NCBI RefSeq assembly: GCF_004001245.1
Contig: NZ_AP018724.1
Span: forward strand, 3,030,501 to 3,094,500
DNA: 64,000 nt
Reading direction: 5' to 3'
From: Sulfurivermis fontis
GTDB taxonomy: Bacteria; Pseudomonadota; Gammaproteobacteria; Thiohalomonadales; Thiohalomonadaceae
Shown here: positions 26,675-35,748 of the stretch, one piece after another
Position numbering within the stretch: position 1 is the stretch's first letter
How the letters are laid out: the number at the start of each line of letters is the position of its first letter
Made by a program: the position numbers and the translations under genes
Notes under the pieces: model-generated
Told to the model about the DNA's origin: nothing
Seen by the model: only the letters and a program-made list of their open reading frames with translations
The model's database searches: none

Positions 26675-28183
26675 ATGTTCGAAGCCGTGGAACTGGGCAA
26701 CCGTCTGGCCAAAAAGGACTTCAACGACCGGCTGCCGCAACTGCGCACCCGCCTGCTGGAGATTCAGGCGGCGCTGCGCGAGACACGCATGCCGGTGATC
26801 GTCATCGTCTCCGGCGTCGAGGGCGCGGGCAAGCCCAAGGTGGTCAACCGCCTCAATGAGTGGCTCGACACCCGCGGCATCCAGACCCACGCCTTCTGGG
26901 ACGAAAGCGACGAGGAACGGGAGCGGCCGCGCTACTGGCGCTTCTGGCGCAAACTGCCGCCGCGCGGCACCATCGGCATCATGTTCGGCTCCTGGTACAC
27001 CCAGCCGATCATCGACCGCGTCTATGGTCGTATCGATCCCGGCCGGTTCGAGTACGAGCTGCTGCGCATCAATGAATTCGAAAAGATGTTGAGCGATGAC
27101 GGCGCCCTGGTCATCAAGCTGTGGTTCCACATCACCAAGAAGGAACAGAAGCGGCGCCTCACGCCGGACAAGAAAGGCAAGCTGCATCCGGCCACCGGCA
27201 TGGTGGCCTCGCCGATGCAGAAGAAGTTCCTCAAAAAGTACGACGACTTCCTCACTGTCTCGGAAGAGGCGATCCGCGCCACCAGCAGCGGCACCGCCCC
27301 CTGGCACCTGATCGAGGCGAGCGACGAGAACTACCGCGACTTTACCGCGGCCAGCACGGTGCTCGACGCCATCAGCCGGCGGCTGGAAGAGATGCAGGCC
27401 GCCGCCAAAGGCAAGGAAAAACCCAGCGCGGCCAAACCGGAAACCCCCGCGGCGTCCACGCCGCAACGCCAGGTGCTGGACAGCGTCGACCTGGGCCAGG
27501 CCATCAGCGACAAGGATTACAAGAAACAGCTGGCCAAATACCAGGAACGCCTCAGCCGCCTGGCCTGGGCGGCGCGCGAGAAGCGCCGTTCCAGCATCTT
27601 CATGTTCGAGGGCTGGGATGCCGCCGGCAAGGGCGGCGCCATCCGCCGTCTCACCGGCGCCATGGATGCGCGCCTGTACCGCGTCATCTCGGTGGCGGCG
27701 CCGACCGATGAAGAACTGGCGCAGCACTATCTGTGGCGCTTCTGGCGTCACATCCCGCAGGCCGGCTACATCACCATCTACGACCGCTCCTGGTATGGCC
27801 GCGTGCTGGTGGAGCGGGTGGAACAGTTCGCCCGGGAGCATGAGTGGCAGCGCGCCTACATGGAGATCAATGCCTTCGAGCAGCAACTGAGCGAGCACGG
27901 CATCATCCTGTGCAAGTTCTGGCTGCACATTTCGCCGGAGGAGCAGCTGCGCCGCTTCCAGGAGCGCGAAAAGATTGCCTACAAGCAGTACAAGATCACC
28001 GACGAGGACTGGCGCAACCGCGAGAAGTGGGAGCCGTACAAACAGGCGGTGAGCGACATGGTCACCCGCACCTCCACCTCCTACGCGCCATGGCACCTGA
28101 TCGCCGCCAACGACAAGCACCTGGCGCGGGTGACGATCCTCAAGTCGGTGTGTGAGCGGATCGAACAGGCATTGGATGAGTAG
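26675..28183 (+). CDS. pap: polyphosphate:AMP phosphotransferase (two-domain PPK2)
   Basis: 502 residues beginning MFEAVELGNRLAKKDF after a GGAAGGAGAG ribosome-binding site. Two PPK2 domains in tandem: the first (about 1-235) has a degenerate Walker A GVEGAGKPKVVNRL; the second (about 285-500) has the canonical GWDAAGKGGAIRRL plus YDRSWYGRVLVERVE. A charged Ala/Lys-rich linker separates them. Two-domain PPK2 proteins phosphorylate AMP to ADP with polyphosphate. By family precedent the C-terminal domain is the catalytic one, consistent with the intact P-loop there. Confidence 0.9.
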   Translation: MFEAVELGNRLAKKDFNDRLPQLRTRLLEIQAALRETRMPVIVIVSGVEGAGKPKVVNRLNEWLDTRGIQTHAFWDESDEERERPRYWRFWRKLPPRGTIGIMFGSWYTQPIIDRVYGRIDPGRFEYELLRINEFEKMLSDDGALVIKLWFHITKKEQKRRLTPDKKGKLHPATGMVASPMQKKFLKKYDDFLTVSEEAIRATSSGTAPWHLIEASDENYRDFTAASTVLDAISRRLEEMQAAAKGKEKPSAAKPETPAASTPQRQVLDSVDLGQAISDKDYKKQLAKYQERLSRLAWAAREKRRSSIFMFEGWDAAGKGGAIRRLTGAMDARLYRVISVAAPTDEELAQHYLWRFWRHIPQAGYITIYDRSWYGRVLVERVEQFAREHEWQRAYMEINAFEQQLSEHGIILCKFWLHISPEEQLRRFQEREKIAYKQYKITDEDWRNREKWEPYKQAVSDMVTRTSTSYAPWHLIAANDKHLARVTILKSVCERIEQALDE

Positions 28184-28218
28184 CAGGTCGCGGGCCCCCT
28201 GCTGAATTTTCTGCCGAC

Positions 28219-30252
28219 CTACAGGGCGGCATTACGACACTGCGCCACCGCAGTGCGCAGTGCCGCCAGTGCCTGCGCACGGCCGCTGTAGCCCAGCGCG
28301 GCAATCACCGACTCCCACGGCTCGCACAGCAATACCTTGTGTTGCAGCAGTTCACGCTGCACGGCATCCAGCACTGCCTGGTCGATGGCGGCACGCACCA
28401 GCTTGCGCACGGCCACCTGACACACCTCGTAGCCACGCCAGCCCTGCACGAAGCTTTCCACGTCGCGCCAGTCCTGCGCGTCCAGCTCCGCGCCGTCGTC
28501 GGCGTGCGCCCCTAGCAGCAGCATTGCCGCCACATCGGCATCTACCTCTTCCATGCCGTCGCGCAGCAGGGCCGGAAGGTGGGCCAGAAAACGCGCCCGC
28601 ACCGCCGCAAACAGTTGTTCCCCCGCAACCGACAATGGCCGCAGCACGATCACCGAATGGGCGCCGCTGCTCGCCTCGCGCGTCAGGCCGAGGCGCACCG
28701 GCACAAATGCCGCACGCTGCCAGAACGCCAGCAGTTCGGCGCTGGCACCGAAACTGGAGCCGACGAAATCGAGGCCGTCGTCTTGCGCCTGTTTGACGAT
28801 GGCCTGCACCAGGCGCGTGCCGAGGCCGCGCCGCTGTGCGGCGGGATGCACGGCGATGCGCATGATGCGCTCGCCCGACAGCCGCGGCGCCGCGACAAAG
28901 CCGCTGTGCAACGCCAGTGATTGCGGAATGAGATGACCGCGCGGCCGGCGCTTGCCCTGATAGATCTGCTCTGCCAATGCCTCATCGAAGCCGCCCTCGC
29001 GCACCGTCAATGCCGTCGCTGCCACCTGCCCCTGCCAGCGCATCAGCCACACGCTGACATTGGGGCCATCGAGCAGGTGGCGCAGGTCGAGGGGGCTGGT
29101 GCGGTAATGGGCCGACACCAGCAGGCCGAACAACTGGCGCAGCAGGGCATCATCGGCCAGCAGGACGTCGCGCTCCACCCGCTCGATACTGCACGCGTCC
29201 ACGACCACACCACACAGCTGTGCATCATCGGCCGCCTGCGCATCGAGCAGCAGGGCATCGAACACGAACCGCTCCAGCGGATCGTGCTCCGGCCAACGGA
29301 TCGGTTCCATCAGATGCACGCTGCGCCAGCCTGGCGCGCGTTCGTTCAGGACGCGCTGAAAGCGCACCGCAAAACCGCGCCCGGTGCCCTCGTAACCGTG
29401 CAGCGTGGTGGCGAACACGCTGCGCGGATAATGCGCCAGCAGGCGCTCCAGCAACGGCGCCGGGATCGCCGCGGCCTCGTCCACCAGCAGCAGGTCGGCG
29501 CCTAGCAGGGTGTGCAGCAGCTCGTCGGGGGCAACGAAGCGAATGCCCGCACTCACGTCCGGAGCAGATCGTAGGGCGGCGTGTTCGAACAAGGTCGCCA
29601 CCGCCGCCAGGCGCGGCGCCGTCACCACGATGCGGTGCGTGCCCTGGCGCAGCAACTGCGCCGCCGCCATGCCCAGCACCGCCGATTTGCCGCGGCCGCG
29701 ATCGGAGGTGAGCACCAACGGTATGGGCGCGGCCGCCTGCGCCATCGCCATGATCGCCGCCAGCGCCGCCTGCTGATCGGCGGTATGCCAGTTGGCTGGA
29801 TGGTTGCCTGGCGTCGCCTGCCACGCGGGCAGCGCATCGGCCTCAGTCACTACCCTGATGTCGTGGCTCTGCAAAAGATGCACGAAGCGCGCAAGAAAGC
29901 GCCCGCTCACCTGTTCCGGTTTGAACGGGTGCACGGCGATACGCGCGTATTCGGGATCGGCATAATGCGGCCACCCCGCCAGCGGCGGCGTCAGCAACAA
30001 CAGCAGGCCGCCGCCGCGCAGCGCACCGCTGGCCGCGCCGAAGGCCTCCACATCGAAACCGGTCCAGGCGTCGATCACCAGCAGGTCCAGTTCGCGCCCC
30101 AGCCACTTGTGTGCCTCGCGCGCCGCACCACCGGGCGCACCCGCTGGCGGCTCGCCCAGCCACAGCATCCCGTCGCAGGCATATCGCCGTGCCACTTCGC
30201 ACGCCCATGCCCGCGCACCGGCCAGCACCCACATCTGTCGCGGCGCCGTCAT
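28219..30252 (-). CDS. tmcA: tRNA(Met) cytidine acetyltransferase TmcA
   Basis: 677 residues. N-terminal DUF1726-type region, then a helicase-like module with Walker A TSDRGRGKSAVLGM (about 182-195) and Walker B LLLVDEAAAIPAPLLE. The GNAT domain has IAVHPAAQRRGLGTRLVQ, followed by DFVGSSFGASAELLAFWQRA. A C-terminal tRNA-binding tail ends the protein. It adds N4-acetyl to the wobble cytidine of elongator tRNA-Met using acetyl-CoA and ATP. The ATG at 30252 overlaps the stop of the LysR gene (ATGA), favouring this start over an upstream TTG. Confidence 0.93.
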   Translation of the reverse strand: MTAPRQMWVLAGARAWACEVARRYACDGMLWLGEPPAGAPGGAAREAHKWLGRELDLLVIDAWTGFDVEAFGAASGALRGGGLLLLLTPPLAGWPHYADPEYARIAVHPFKPEQVSGRFLARFVHLLQSHDIRVVTEADALPAWQATPGNHPANWHTADQQAALAAIMAMAQAAAPIPLVLTSDRGRGKSAVLGMAAAQLLRQGTHRIVVTAPRLAAVATLFEHAALRSAPDVSAGIRFVAPDELLHTLLGADLLLVDEAAAIPAPLLERLLAHYPRSVFATTLHGYEGTGRGFAVRFQRVLNERAPGWRSVHLMEPIRWPEHDPLERFVFDALLLDAQAADDAQLCGVVVDACSIERVERDVLLADDALLRQLFGLLVSAHYRTSPLDLRHLLDGPNVSVWLMRWQGQVAATALTVREGGFDEALAEQIYQGKRRPRGHLIPQSLALHSGFVAAPRLSGERIMRIAVHPAAQRRGLGTRLVQAIVKQAQDDGLDFVGSSFGASAELLAFWQRAAFVPVRLGLTREASSGAHSVIVLRPLSVAGEQLFAAVRARFLAHLPALLRDGMEEVDADVAAMLLLGAHADDGAELDAQDWRDVESFVQGWRGYEVCQVAVRKLVRAAIDQAVLDAVQRELLQHKVLLCEPWESVIAALGYSGRAQALAALRTAVAQCRNAAL

Positions 30253-31157
30253 GCCTGATCCCAATACGGCATATCACCGAAGCGCTGCGCCAGAAACTCG
30301 ATCAGCACGCGCACCCGCTGCGGCAGATGACGGCGCGAGGGATACACCGCATAGGCGGTGGTGCCCGGCGCCCGGTAATCGGGCAGCAGCGGCACCAGTT
30401 CGCCCGCCGCCAGGGCGCGATGGGCGATGAAGGTGGGCGACACCACCACGCCGAGGCCATCGAGCGCGGCGCGCAGCAGCACGTCGCCGTTGTTGGCGCG
30501 CAGCCGTGCCGGCACCTTCACGCTGTGCACCTTGCCGGCGGCATCGAGGAAGCGCCACTGCTGCGCCTCCGGCACGTTGCCGTACACCAGGCCGGCATGA
30601 AAGGCCAAATCTTCCGGCGTGCGCGGCGTGCCGTGACGGCGCAGATAGTCGGGGCTGGCGCACAGCTGCATGCGGATCGGTGCCAGCGGACGGGCCACCA
30701 GGCTCGAGTCGGCCAGATCGCCGATGCGCAGCGCCAGATCGAAACCCTCTTCCACCAGATTGATGCGACGGTCGTCCAGGTCGAGGTCCAGCACCAGCTC
30801 CGGATGCTGGGCCAGGAACTCGGCCAGGGCCGGCGCCAGATGCTGCACGCCGAAGGACAGCGGCGCCGCCAGGCGCAGGCGGCCACGCAGGGCGCTCTGC
30901 TCCGCCGCCACCGACAGCTCCGCCTCCTCCAGGTCGGCGAGGATGCGCTGCGCCCGCTCGTGGAATTCCCGCCCCGCCTCGGTGAGCGACAGGCGGCGGG
31001 TGGTGCGGTTGAGCAGCTGCACGCCGAGGTGCGCCTCCAGTGCCGCCAGCTGCCGGCTCACCGCCGACTTGGCGCGATCGAGGCGCACGGCGGCGGCGCT
31101 GAAGCTGCCGGCCTCCACCACGGCGACGAAGGTGTGCAGGGAATCGAAGCGGTCCAT
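30249..31157 (-). CDS. LysR-family transcriptional regulator, divergent from the pirin operon
   Basis: 302 residues. An N-terminal winged helix-turn-helix (MDRFDSLHTFVAVVEAGSFS, then AVRLDRAKSAVSRQLAALE) is followed by the LysR effector-binding domain. It is transcribed away from pirin/cytochrome b561/YceI across a 99-bp gap, the classic arrangement for a regulator of the divergent operon. Its stop overlaps the tmcA start. The effector is unknown. Confidence 0.9.
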   Translation of the reverse strand: MDRFDSLHTFVAVVEAGSFSAAAVRLDRAKSAVSRQLAALEAHLGVQLLNRTTRRLSLTEAGREFHERAQRILADLEEAELSVAAEQSALRGRLRLAAPLSFGVQHLAPALAEFLAQHPELVLDLDLDDRRINLVEEGFDLALRIGDLADSSLVARPLAPIRMQLCASPDYLRRHGTPRTPEDLAFHAGLVYGNVPEAQQWRFLDAAGKVHSVKVPARLRANNGDVLLRAALDGLGVVVSPTFIAHRALAAGELVPLLPDYRAPGTTAYAVYPSRRHLPQRVRVLIEFLAQRFGDMPYWDQA

Positions 31158-31256
31158 TGTTCCTATATTCGCAACAGTCTTTTGCTGATTATCGCCTTTA
31201 TCCCTGATTCAGCAACTCTAAACTTGAGCACAACAGACAACATCTGGAGGTAAACC

Positions 31257-32093
31257 ATGCCCCTGCGGCCCCGTTCGGTACAACAGGTAATACACGGCCA
31301 GGAAACCGCCGACGGCGACGGCGTGCGCCTGACCCGCGTTATCGGCGGGCCGGCGCTGCCGCTGCTCGACCCCTTCCTGCTGCTGGATGACTTCCGCTCC
31401 GACGACCCGGACGACTACATCGGCGGCTTCCCGCCCCATCCGCACCGCGGCTTCGAGACGGTCACCTACCTGCTGCACGGCCGCCTGCGCCACGGCGACA
31501 ACGCCGGCCACAGCGGCGTCATCGAGCACGGCGGCGTGCAGTGGATGACCGCCGGACGCGGCATCGTCCATTCCGAGATGCCGGAACAGGAGGAGGGCCT
31601 GCTGGCCGGCTTCCAGTTGTGGGTCAACCTGCCGGCGGCGCACAAAATGATGGCGCCGCGCTACCAGGAGTTCGGCGTCACGAATATCCCCGTGGAAACA
31701 CGCGACGGCGGCGTCACGGTGAAAGTGGTGGCGGGAACCACCAGCGGCGGCACCACCGGCCCGGTACGTGAGCTGATCACGCCGGTGAGCTACTTCGACG
31801 TGACGCTGCCCGCCGGTGCGCGCTTCGCGGAGCCGGTGGACGCGGAGCGCAACGCCTTCGTCTATGTATTCGACGGCGCGGTACGCATCGACGGCCGCCG
31901 CATCGAGACCTACGCCCTCGCCCAGCTCGGCGCCGGGGATGCCGTGGAGATCGAGGCGGAATCCGACAGCCGCCTGCTGCTGGTCAGCGGCGCGCCGCTA
32001 CGCGAGCCGGTGGCGCGCGGCGGGCCGTTCGTGATGAACACCGAGGCCGAGCTGCGCCAGGCCTACAACGACTACCGCGCAGGGAACTTTTGA
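31257..32093 (+). CDS. pirin family protein
   Basis: 278 residues, bicupin. The metal-binding motif is complete: PPHPHRGFETVTYLLHG supplies the first histidines, then HGGVQWMTAGRGIVHSEMP gives the His and Glu ligands. Bacterial pirins range from quercetinase-like dioxygenases to redox-sensing regulators; activity cannot be assigned. An TGGAGGTAA ribosome-binding site precedes the ATG. First gene of a run with cytochrome b561 and YceI. Confidence 0.93.
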   Translation: MPLRPRSVQQVIHGQETADGDGVRLTRVIGGPALPLLDPFLLLDDFRSDDPDDYIGGFPPHPHRGFETVTYLLHGRLRHGDNAGHSGVIEHGGVQWMTAGRGIVHSEMPEQEEGLLAGFQLWVNLPAAHKMMAPRYQEFGVTNIPVETRDGGVTVKVVAGTTSGGTTGPVRELITPVSYFDVTLPAGARFAEPVDAERNAFVYVFDGAVRIDGRRIETYALAQLGAGDAVEIEAESDSRLLLVSGAPLREPVARGGPFVMNTEAELRQAYNDYRAGNF

Positions 32094-32105
32094 AGCGAGG
32101 TCATC

Positions 32106-32651
32106 ATGCGGATTCGTAACGACAGGGAGCGCTACGGCCTGGTCGCCGTCCTGCTGCACTGGCTGGTGGCGCTGACGGTGTTCGGCCTGTTCGGCCTCGG
32201 CCTGTGGATGACCAGCCTGACCTACTACGATGCCTGGTACCGCCAGGGGCCGGCACTGCACAAGAGTATCGGTGTCGTGCTGTTCGTGGTGATGCTGGCG
32301 CGCCTCGCCTGGCGCCTGTATTCGCCGCCGCCCGCGCCGCTGGCCAGCCACACACCGCTGGAACGCCGCACCGCGTACCTCGTGCACGGCCTGCTCTACC
32401 TGCTGCTGTTCGCCATCATGGCCAGCGGCTACCTCATCTCCACCGCCGACGGCCGCGCCGTGGAGGTGTTCGGCCTGTTCAGCATCCCGGCCACGATCAC
32501 TGCCCTCCCGCGGCAGGAAGACATCGCCGGCGCCGTGCACCTGACCCTCGCCATCACGCTGATGGCGCTGGTGCTGCTGCACATCGCCGGCGCCCTGAAA
32601 CACCACTTCATCGACCGCGACCGCACGCTCAAACGCATGCTCGGCCGCTGA
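32106..32651 (+). CDS. cytochrome b561 family protein
   Basis: 181 residues with four membrane helices. The haem-ligand histidines lie in LLHWLVALTVFGLFGLG, ALHKSIGVVLFVVMLARL, YLVHGLLYLLLFAIM and LLHIAGALKHHF. It would carry electrons in the inner membrane, possibly from quinol to a periplasmic partner. It starts 12 bp after pirin and is followed 34 bp later by a YceI gene, a pairing seen widely. Confidence 0.92.
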   Translation: MRIRNDRERYGLVAVLLHWLVALTVFGLFGLGLWMTSLTYYDAWYRQGPALHKSIGVVLFVVMLARLAWRLYSPPPAPLASHTPLERRTAYLVHGLLYLLLFAIMASGYLISTADGRAVEVFGLFSIPATITALPRQEDIAGAVHLTLAITLMALVLLHIAGALKHHFIDRDRTLKRMLGR

Positions 32652-32685
32652 CATGCAACGACCTCACCACAAAAGGAGCCTCACC

Positions 32686-33258
32686 ATGAAGAAAACCATC
32701 ATCCCGCTGTTGCTGCTGATCCTCGGCGCCGCCGCCCCGCTGCACGCCGCCGACTATGTCATCGACACCAAGGGCGCCCATGCCTTCATCCAGTTCCGCA
32801 TCCAACACCTGGGCTACTCCTGGCTGTATGGCCGCTTCAACGACTTCGACGGCAGGTTCAGCTACGACGAGAGCAATCCCGCCGCCGCCAAGGTGGAAGT
32901 GAACATCCGCACCGCCAGCATCGACACCAACCACGCCGAACGCGACAAACATCTGCGCAGCAAGGATTTCCTCGACGTGGGCAAGTTCCCCACTGCCAAG
33001 TTCGTCGGCACTGGCTATGAGGACAAGGGCAACGGCAAGGGTACGCTCAAGGGCAATCTCACCCTGCACGGCGTCACCAGGCCGGTGAGCATCGAGGTCG
33101 AACACATCGGCGCCGGCGCCGACCCCTGGGGTGGCCAGCGCCGCGGCTTCTTCGGCACCACCAAGCTAGTGTTGAAAGACTTCGGCATCGACTACGACCT
33201 CGGCCCCGCCTCGCGCGAGGTGTATCTGGACCTGTCGGTGGAAGGCGTGAAGTTGTAG
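32686..33258 (+). CDS. YceI family periplasmic lipid-binding protein
   Basis: 190 residues starting MKKTIIPLLLLILGAAAPL, a signal peptide cleaved near HAADY. The lipocalin-like YceI domain shows AFIQFRIQHLGYSWLYGRFN, ASIDTNHAERDKHLRSKDFL and GNLTLHGVTRPVSIEV. YceI proteins bind isoprenoid-type lipids such as quinones in the periplasm, fitting its place behind cytochrome b561. The start was chosen for the AAAAGGAGCC site; an ATG 11 codons earlier lacks one. Confidence 0.92.
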   Translation: MKKTIIPLLLLILGAAAPLHAADYVIDTKGAHAFIQFRIQHLGYSWLYGRFNDFDGRFSYDESNPAAAKVEVNIRTASIDTNHAERDKHLRSKDFLDVGKFPTAKFVGTGYEDKGNGKGTLKGNLTLHGVTRPVSIEVEHIGAGADPWGGQRRGFFGTTKLVLKDFGIDYDLGPASREVYLDLSVEGVKL

Positions 33259-33274
33259 TGAGTTTCATCAAAAT

Positions 33275-33310
33275 CCCCCTCCCCACAATGTGGGGAGGGT
33301 TGGGGAGGGG
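33275..33310. repeat. G/C-run palindromic repeat
   Basis: CCCCCTCCCCACAATGTGGG followed by GAGGGTTGGGGAGGGG. Related copies are at 42281-42318, 44224-44255, 44266-44302 and 46333-46369. Confidence 0.6.
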
Positions 33311-33475
33311 ATACGCGGCGCTTCCGGCGCCCCTCCCTCGACGCAGTTTTGCCCTGATTTCCCGCCTGTGGGTGAAATCCGTCCCCTGGGGCTCGAAACC
33401 ACTGCTCCTGTACTACCCTTACAAACTCCATGGCCACTGACCGCACTGCGGAGCGGCTCGTCCGCATACGGCGGG

Positions 33476-33504
33476 TTGACCGAGATTTAGACTTGGTCTA
33501 GGTT
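33476..33504 (+). promoter_or_regulatory. predicted rubrerythrin promoter with palindromic operator
   Basis: A -35-like TTGACC and a weak -10-like TAGGTT are 17 bp apart. Inside lies the perfect palindrome TAGAC-TTG-GTCTA (33488-33500). The position suggests a repressor site, perhaps for a redox or Fe-S regulator; the regulator is unknown. Confidence 0.4.
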
Positions 33505-33515
33505 TATCCTGTATC

Positions 33516-33686
33516 ACTTAGGGAAGCTCTGAATTAAGGAAGCTCTGAATAAGTTCAGAGCTTCCGCGGCACAGGGATGTGCCGCCATTTTTCAACGACG
33601 ATAAGTCGTTGAAAATTGAAGCCAATTGAAAATCACACTTTTCGCTTGGCGTGGCCTGAGAAGCCCAGGATGGACTTATTCAGACC
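33516..33686 (-). repeat. hairpin-array repeat element, left copy (inverted to the right copy)
   Basis: Successive hairpins: a perfect 12-bp stem GGAAGCTCTGAA with loop TAAG (33538-33565), GCGGCACA/TGTGCCGC (33566-33585), TTTTCAACGAC/GTCGTTGAAAA (33589-33615), and a further imperfect pair up to 33686. Bases 33578-33686 are the reverse complement of 34210-34318 with six mismatches in 109 by eye. It lies in the predicted leader of the rubrerythrin mRNA. Confidence 0.8.
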
Positions 33687-33727
33687 CTCCCCAACATGGT
33701 CCCCCACACAAGAAGGAGGTTTGTTTC

Positions 33728-34150
33728 ATGGCAACCCTGAAAGGCAGCAAGACCGAACAGTGCCTGAAAGAGGCATTCGCCGGCGAATCCCAGGCCAACC
33801 GCCGTTACCTCTACTTCGCCGCCAAGGCCGACGTGGAGGGCTACAACGACGTGGCCGCCGTGTTCCGCTCCACTGCGGAAGGCGAAACCGGCCATGCCCA
33901 CGGTCATCTGGAATACCTGGAACAGTGCGGCGACCCCGCCACCGGCCTGCCTTTCGGCAGCACCGAGGCCAACCTGAAGACCTCCATCGCCGGCGAGACC
34001 CACGAGTACACCGACATGTATCCGGGCATGGCCAAGACCGCCCGCGCCGAAGGCTTCGACGAAATCGCCGACTGGTTCGAGACCCTGGCCAAGGCGGAGC
34101 GCTCTCACGCCAACCGCTTCCAGAAGGCCCTGGACTCCCTCGGTCAGTAA
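33728..34150 (+). CDS. rubrerythrin (diiron domain only)
   Basis: 140 residues starting [20 protein letters not shown] after a strong AAGGAGGT site. Ferritin-like four-helix bundle with diiron ligands in [46 protein letters not shown] and [10 protein letters not shown]. There is no C-terminal rubredoxin domain. It would act as a peroxide-scavenging peroxidase needing an external electron donor. The downstream Fe-S oxidoreductase and DUF3501 genes are its usual neighbours. The ORF sits between two inverted hairpin-array repeats. Confidence 0.93.
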   Translation: MATLKGSKTEQCLKEAFAGESQANRRYLYFAAKADVEGYNDVAAVFRSTAEGETGHAHGHLEYLEQCGDPATGLPFGSTEANLKTSIAGETHEYTDMYPGMAKTARAEGFDEIADWFETLAKAERSHANRFQKALDSLGQ

Positions 34151-34164
34151 GTACTCGCTGTACC

Positions 34165-34192
34165 GGCCGGCCACCAAGGCCGGCCTTTTTTT
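34165..34192 (+). terminator. Rho-independent terminator after rubrerythrin
   Basis: Perfect 8-bp stem GGCCGGCC / GGCCGGCC with loop ACCAA and a run of seven T. Confidence 0.88.
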
Positions 34193-34198
34193 GCCGGA

Positions 34199-34318
34199 CA
34201 CTTAGGGAAGGTCTGAATAAGTCCATCCTGGACTTCTCAGACCACGCCAAGCGAAAAATGTGATTTTCGCTTGGCTTCAATTTTCAACGACTTATCGTCG
34301 TTGAAAATTGGCGGCACA
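34199..34318 (+). repeat. hairpin-array repeat element, right copy
   Basis: Begins CACTTAGGGAAGGTCTGAAT. Hairpins: GGTCTGA...TCAGACC with inner AGTCC/GGACT, CCAAGCGAAAA/TTTTCGCTTGG, and TTTTCAACGAC/GTCGTTGAAAA. 109 bp (34210-34318) are inverted relative to 33578-33686 at about 94% identity. The outer edge CACTTAGGGAAG is, in contrast, in the same direction in both copies. Confidence 0.8.
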
Positions 34319-34380
34319 CGGGGTATGCCGTGTTCCGTCTGCTCTGCAGCCAAACGATGACGACACAACAGGGAGGCAGC

Positions 34381-35727
34381 ATGTCAGCACCGACCGAGTC
34401 CCGCCGCGAAGGCAATCTGGAAGCCCCCACCCGCCACCCGCTGGACTGGCGCAAACCGGGGTTCTACGACGAGGGCGCGCTGTTCCAGGAGCTGGAACGT
34501 ATCTTCGATATCTGTCACGGTTGCCGCCGCTGCATCAGCCTGTGCAACGCCTTCCCCACCCTGTTCGACCTGGTGGACGAGTCGGACACCATGGAAGTGG
34601 ACGGCGTGAAGAAGGAGGACTACTGGCAGGTGGTGGATCACTGCTACCTGTGCGACCTGTGCTACATGACCAAGTGCCCCTACGTGCCGCCGCACGAGTG
34701 GAACCTCGATTTCCCGCACACCATGCTGCGGGCCAAGGCGGTGAAGTTCAAAAAGGGCGAGTTCAAGACGCGTGACAAAATCCTCACCGCCACCGACGCC
34801 GTCGGCGCCCTCGCCGGTGCGCCGGGCCTGGCACCCGTGGTCAACGCGGTGAACAAGATCGGCCTGTTCCGCCAGGGCCTGCAATTCGTGCTCGGCGTGC
34901 ATCCCGGGGCCCTGCTGCCGCAGTATCACAGCCACACCGCGCGCAAGCGTCTCGCCGGCCATCGCAGCACGGTGAGCCAGCCCGAGGCCGCCGGCCGCAC
35001 CACCGGCCGCGTCGCCCTGTTCGCCACCTGCTACGGCAACCGCAACGAGCCGCACATCGCCGAAGACCTGTTCAAGGTGTTCGAGCACAACAACATCGAA
35101 ATGACCCTGGTGGAAAAGGAGCAGTGCTGCGGCATGCCCAAGTTGGAGCTGGGCGATCTGGAGGCGGTGGAGCGGGCCAAGGACGCCAACATCCCGGTGC
35201 TGCTCGCCGCCATCGACGCCGGCTACGACATCGTCGCGCCGGTGCCGTCCTGCGCGCTGATGTTCAAGCAGGAACTGCCGCTGATGTTCCCCGAGGATGC
35301 CGGCGTGCAGAAGGTGAAGCAGCATATGTTCGACCCGTTCGAATATCTCGCCCTGCGCCACAAGGAAGGCAGGCTCGACACTACCTTCAAGCAGTCGCTC
35401 GGCAAGGTGAGCTATCACGTCCCCTGCCACCTGCGCGTGCAGAACATCGGCCTGAAGACGCGCGATATCCTGAGCCTGGTGCCGGACACCACCCTGGACG
35501 TCATCGAGCGCTGCTCGGGCCACGACGGCACCTACGCGGTGAAGAGCGAGTACCACGACATCGCCATGAAGATCTGCCGCCCGGTGGTGAACAAGGTGAA
35601 ACAGGCCGAGTGCGATCACTACGCCAGCGACTGCCCCATGGCCGGCCATCATATCGAGAACGGCCTGCAGGATGGGCGCAAGCCGGAGCATCCGATGACG
35701 CTGCTGCGCATCGCCTACGGACTGTAG
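34381..35727 (+). CDS. Fe-S oxidoreductase (heterodisulfide reductase/GlpC-like)
   Basis: 448 residues. Two N-terminal 4Fe-4S cluster motifs, CHGCRRCISLCNAFP and CYLCDLCYMTKCPYVPP, precede two CCG-type domains (EKEQCCGMPKLELGD and ERCSGHDG, with HVPCHLR between). This is the architecture of HdrD/GlpC-like electron-transfer proteins. Placed between rubrerythrin and DUF3501, it may feed electrons to rubrerythrin; that is inference from conserved neighbourhood. The start MSAPTESRREGN was chosen for the GGGAGGCAGC site; an upstream ATG at 34330 lies too close to the repeat. Confidence 0.9.
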   Translation: MSAPTESRREGNLEAPTRHPLDWRKPGFYDEGALFQELERIFDICHGCRRCISLCNAFPTLFDLVDESDTMEVDGVKKEDYWQVVDHCYLCDLCYMTKCPYVPPHEWNLDFPHTMLRAKAVKFKKGEFKTRDKILTATDAVGALAGAPGLAPVVNAVNKIGLFRQGLQFVLGVHPGALLPQYHSHTARKRLAGHRSTVSQPEAAGRTTGRVALFATCYGNRNEPHIAEDLFKVFEHNNIEMTLVEKEQCCGMPKLELGDLEAVERAKDANIPVLLAAIDAGYDIVAPVPSCALMFKQELPLMFPEDAGVQKVKQHMFDPFEYLALRHKEGRLDTTFKQSLGKVSYHVPCHLRVQNIGLKTRDILSLVPDTTLDVIERCSGHDGTYAVKSEYHDIAMKICRPVVNKVKQAECDHYASDCPMAGHHIENGLQDGRKPEHPMTLLRIAYGL

Positions 35728-35748
35728 ACATAACCACGCGAGGCCACC

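Larger units (their letters stand above)
33259..33727. other. 469-bp gene-free stretch made of repeats and a promoter
   Basis: Contains a G/C-run hairpin repeat (33275-33310), a predicted promoter with embedded palindrome (33476-33504) and a hairpin-array element (33516-33686), ending in the AGAAGGAGGT ribosome-binding site of the rubrerythrin gene. No convincing ORF. Confidence 0.7.
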
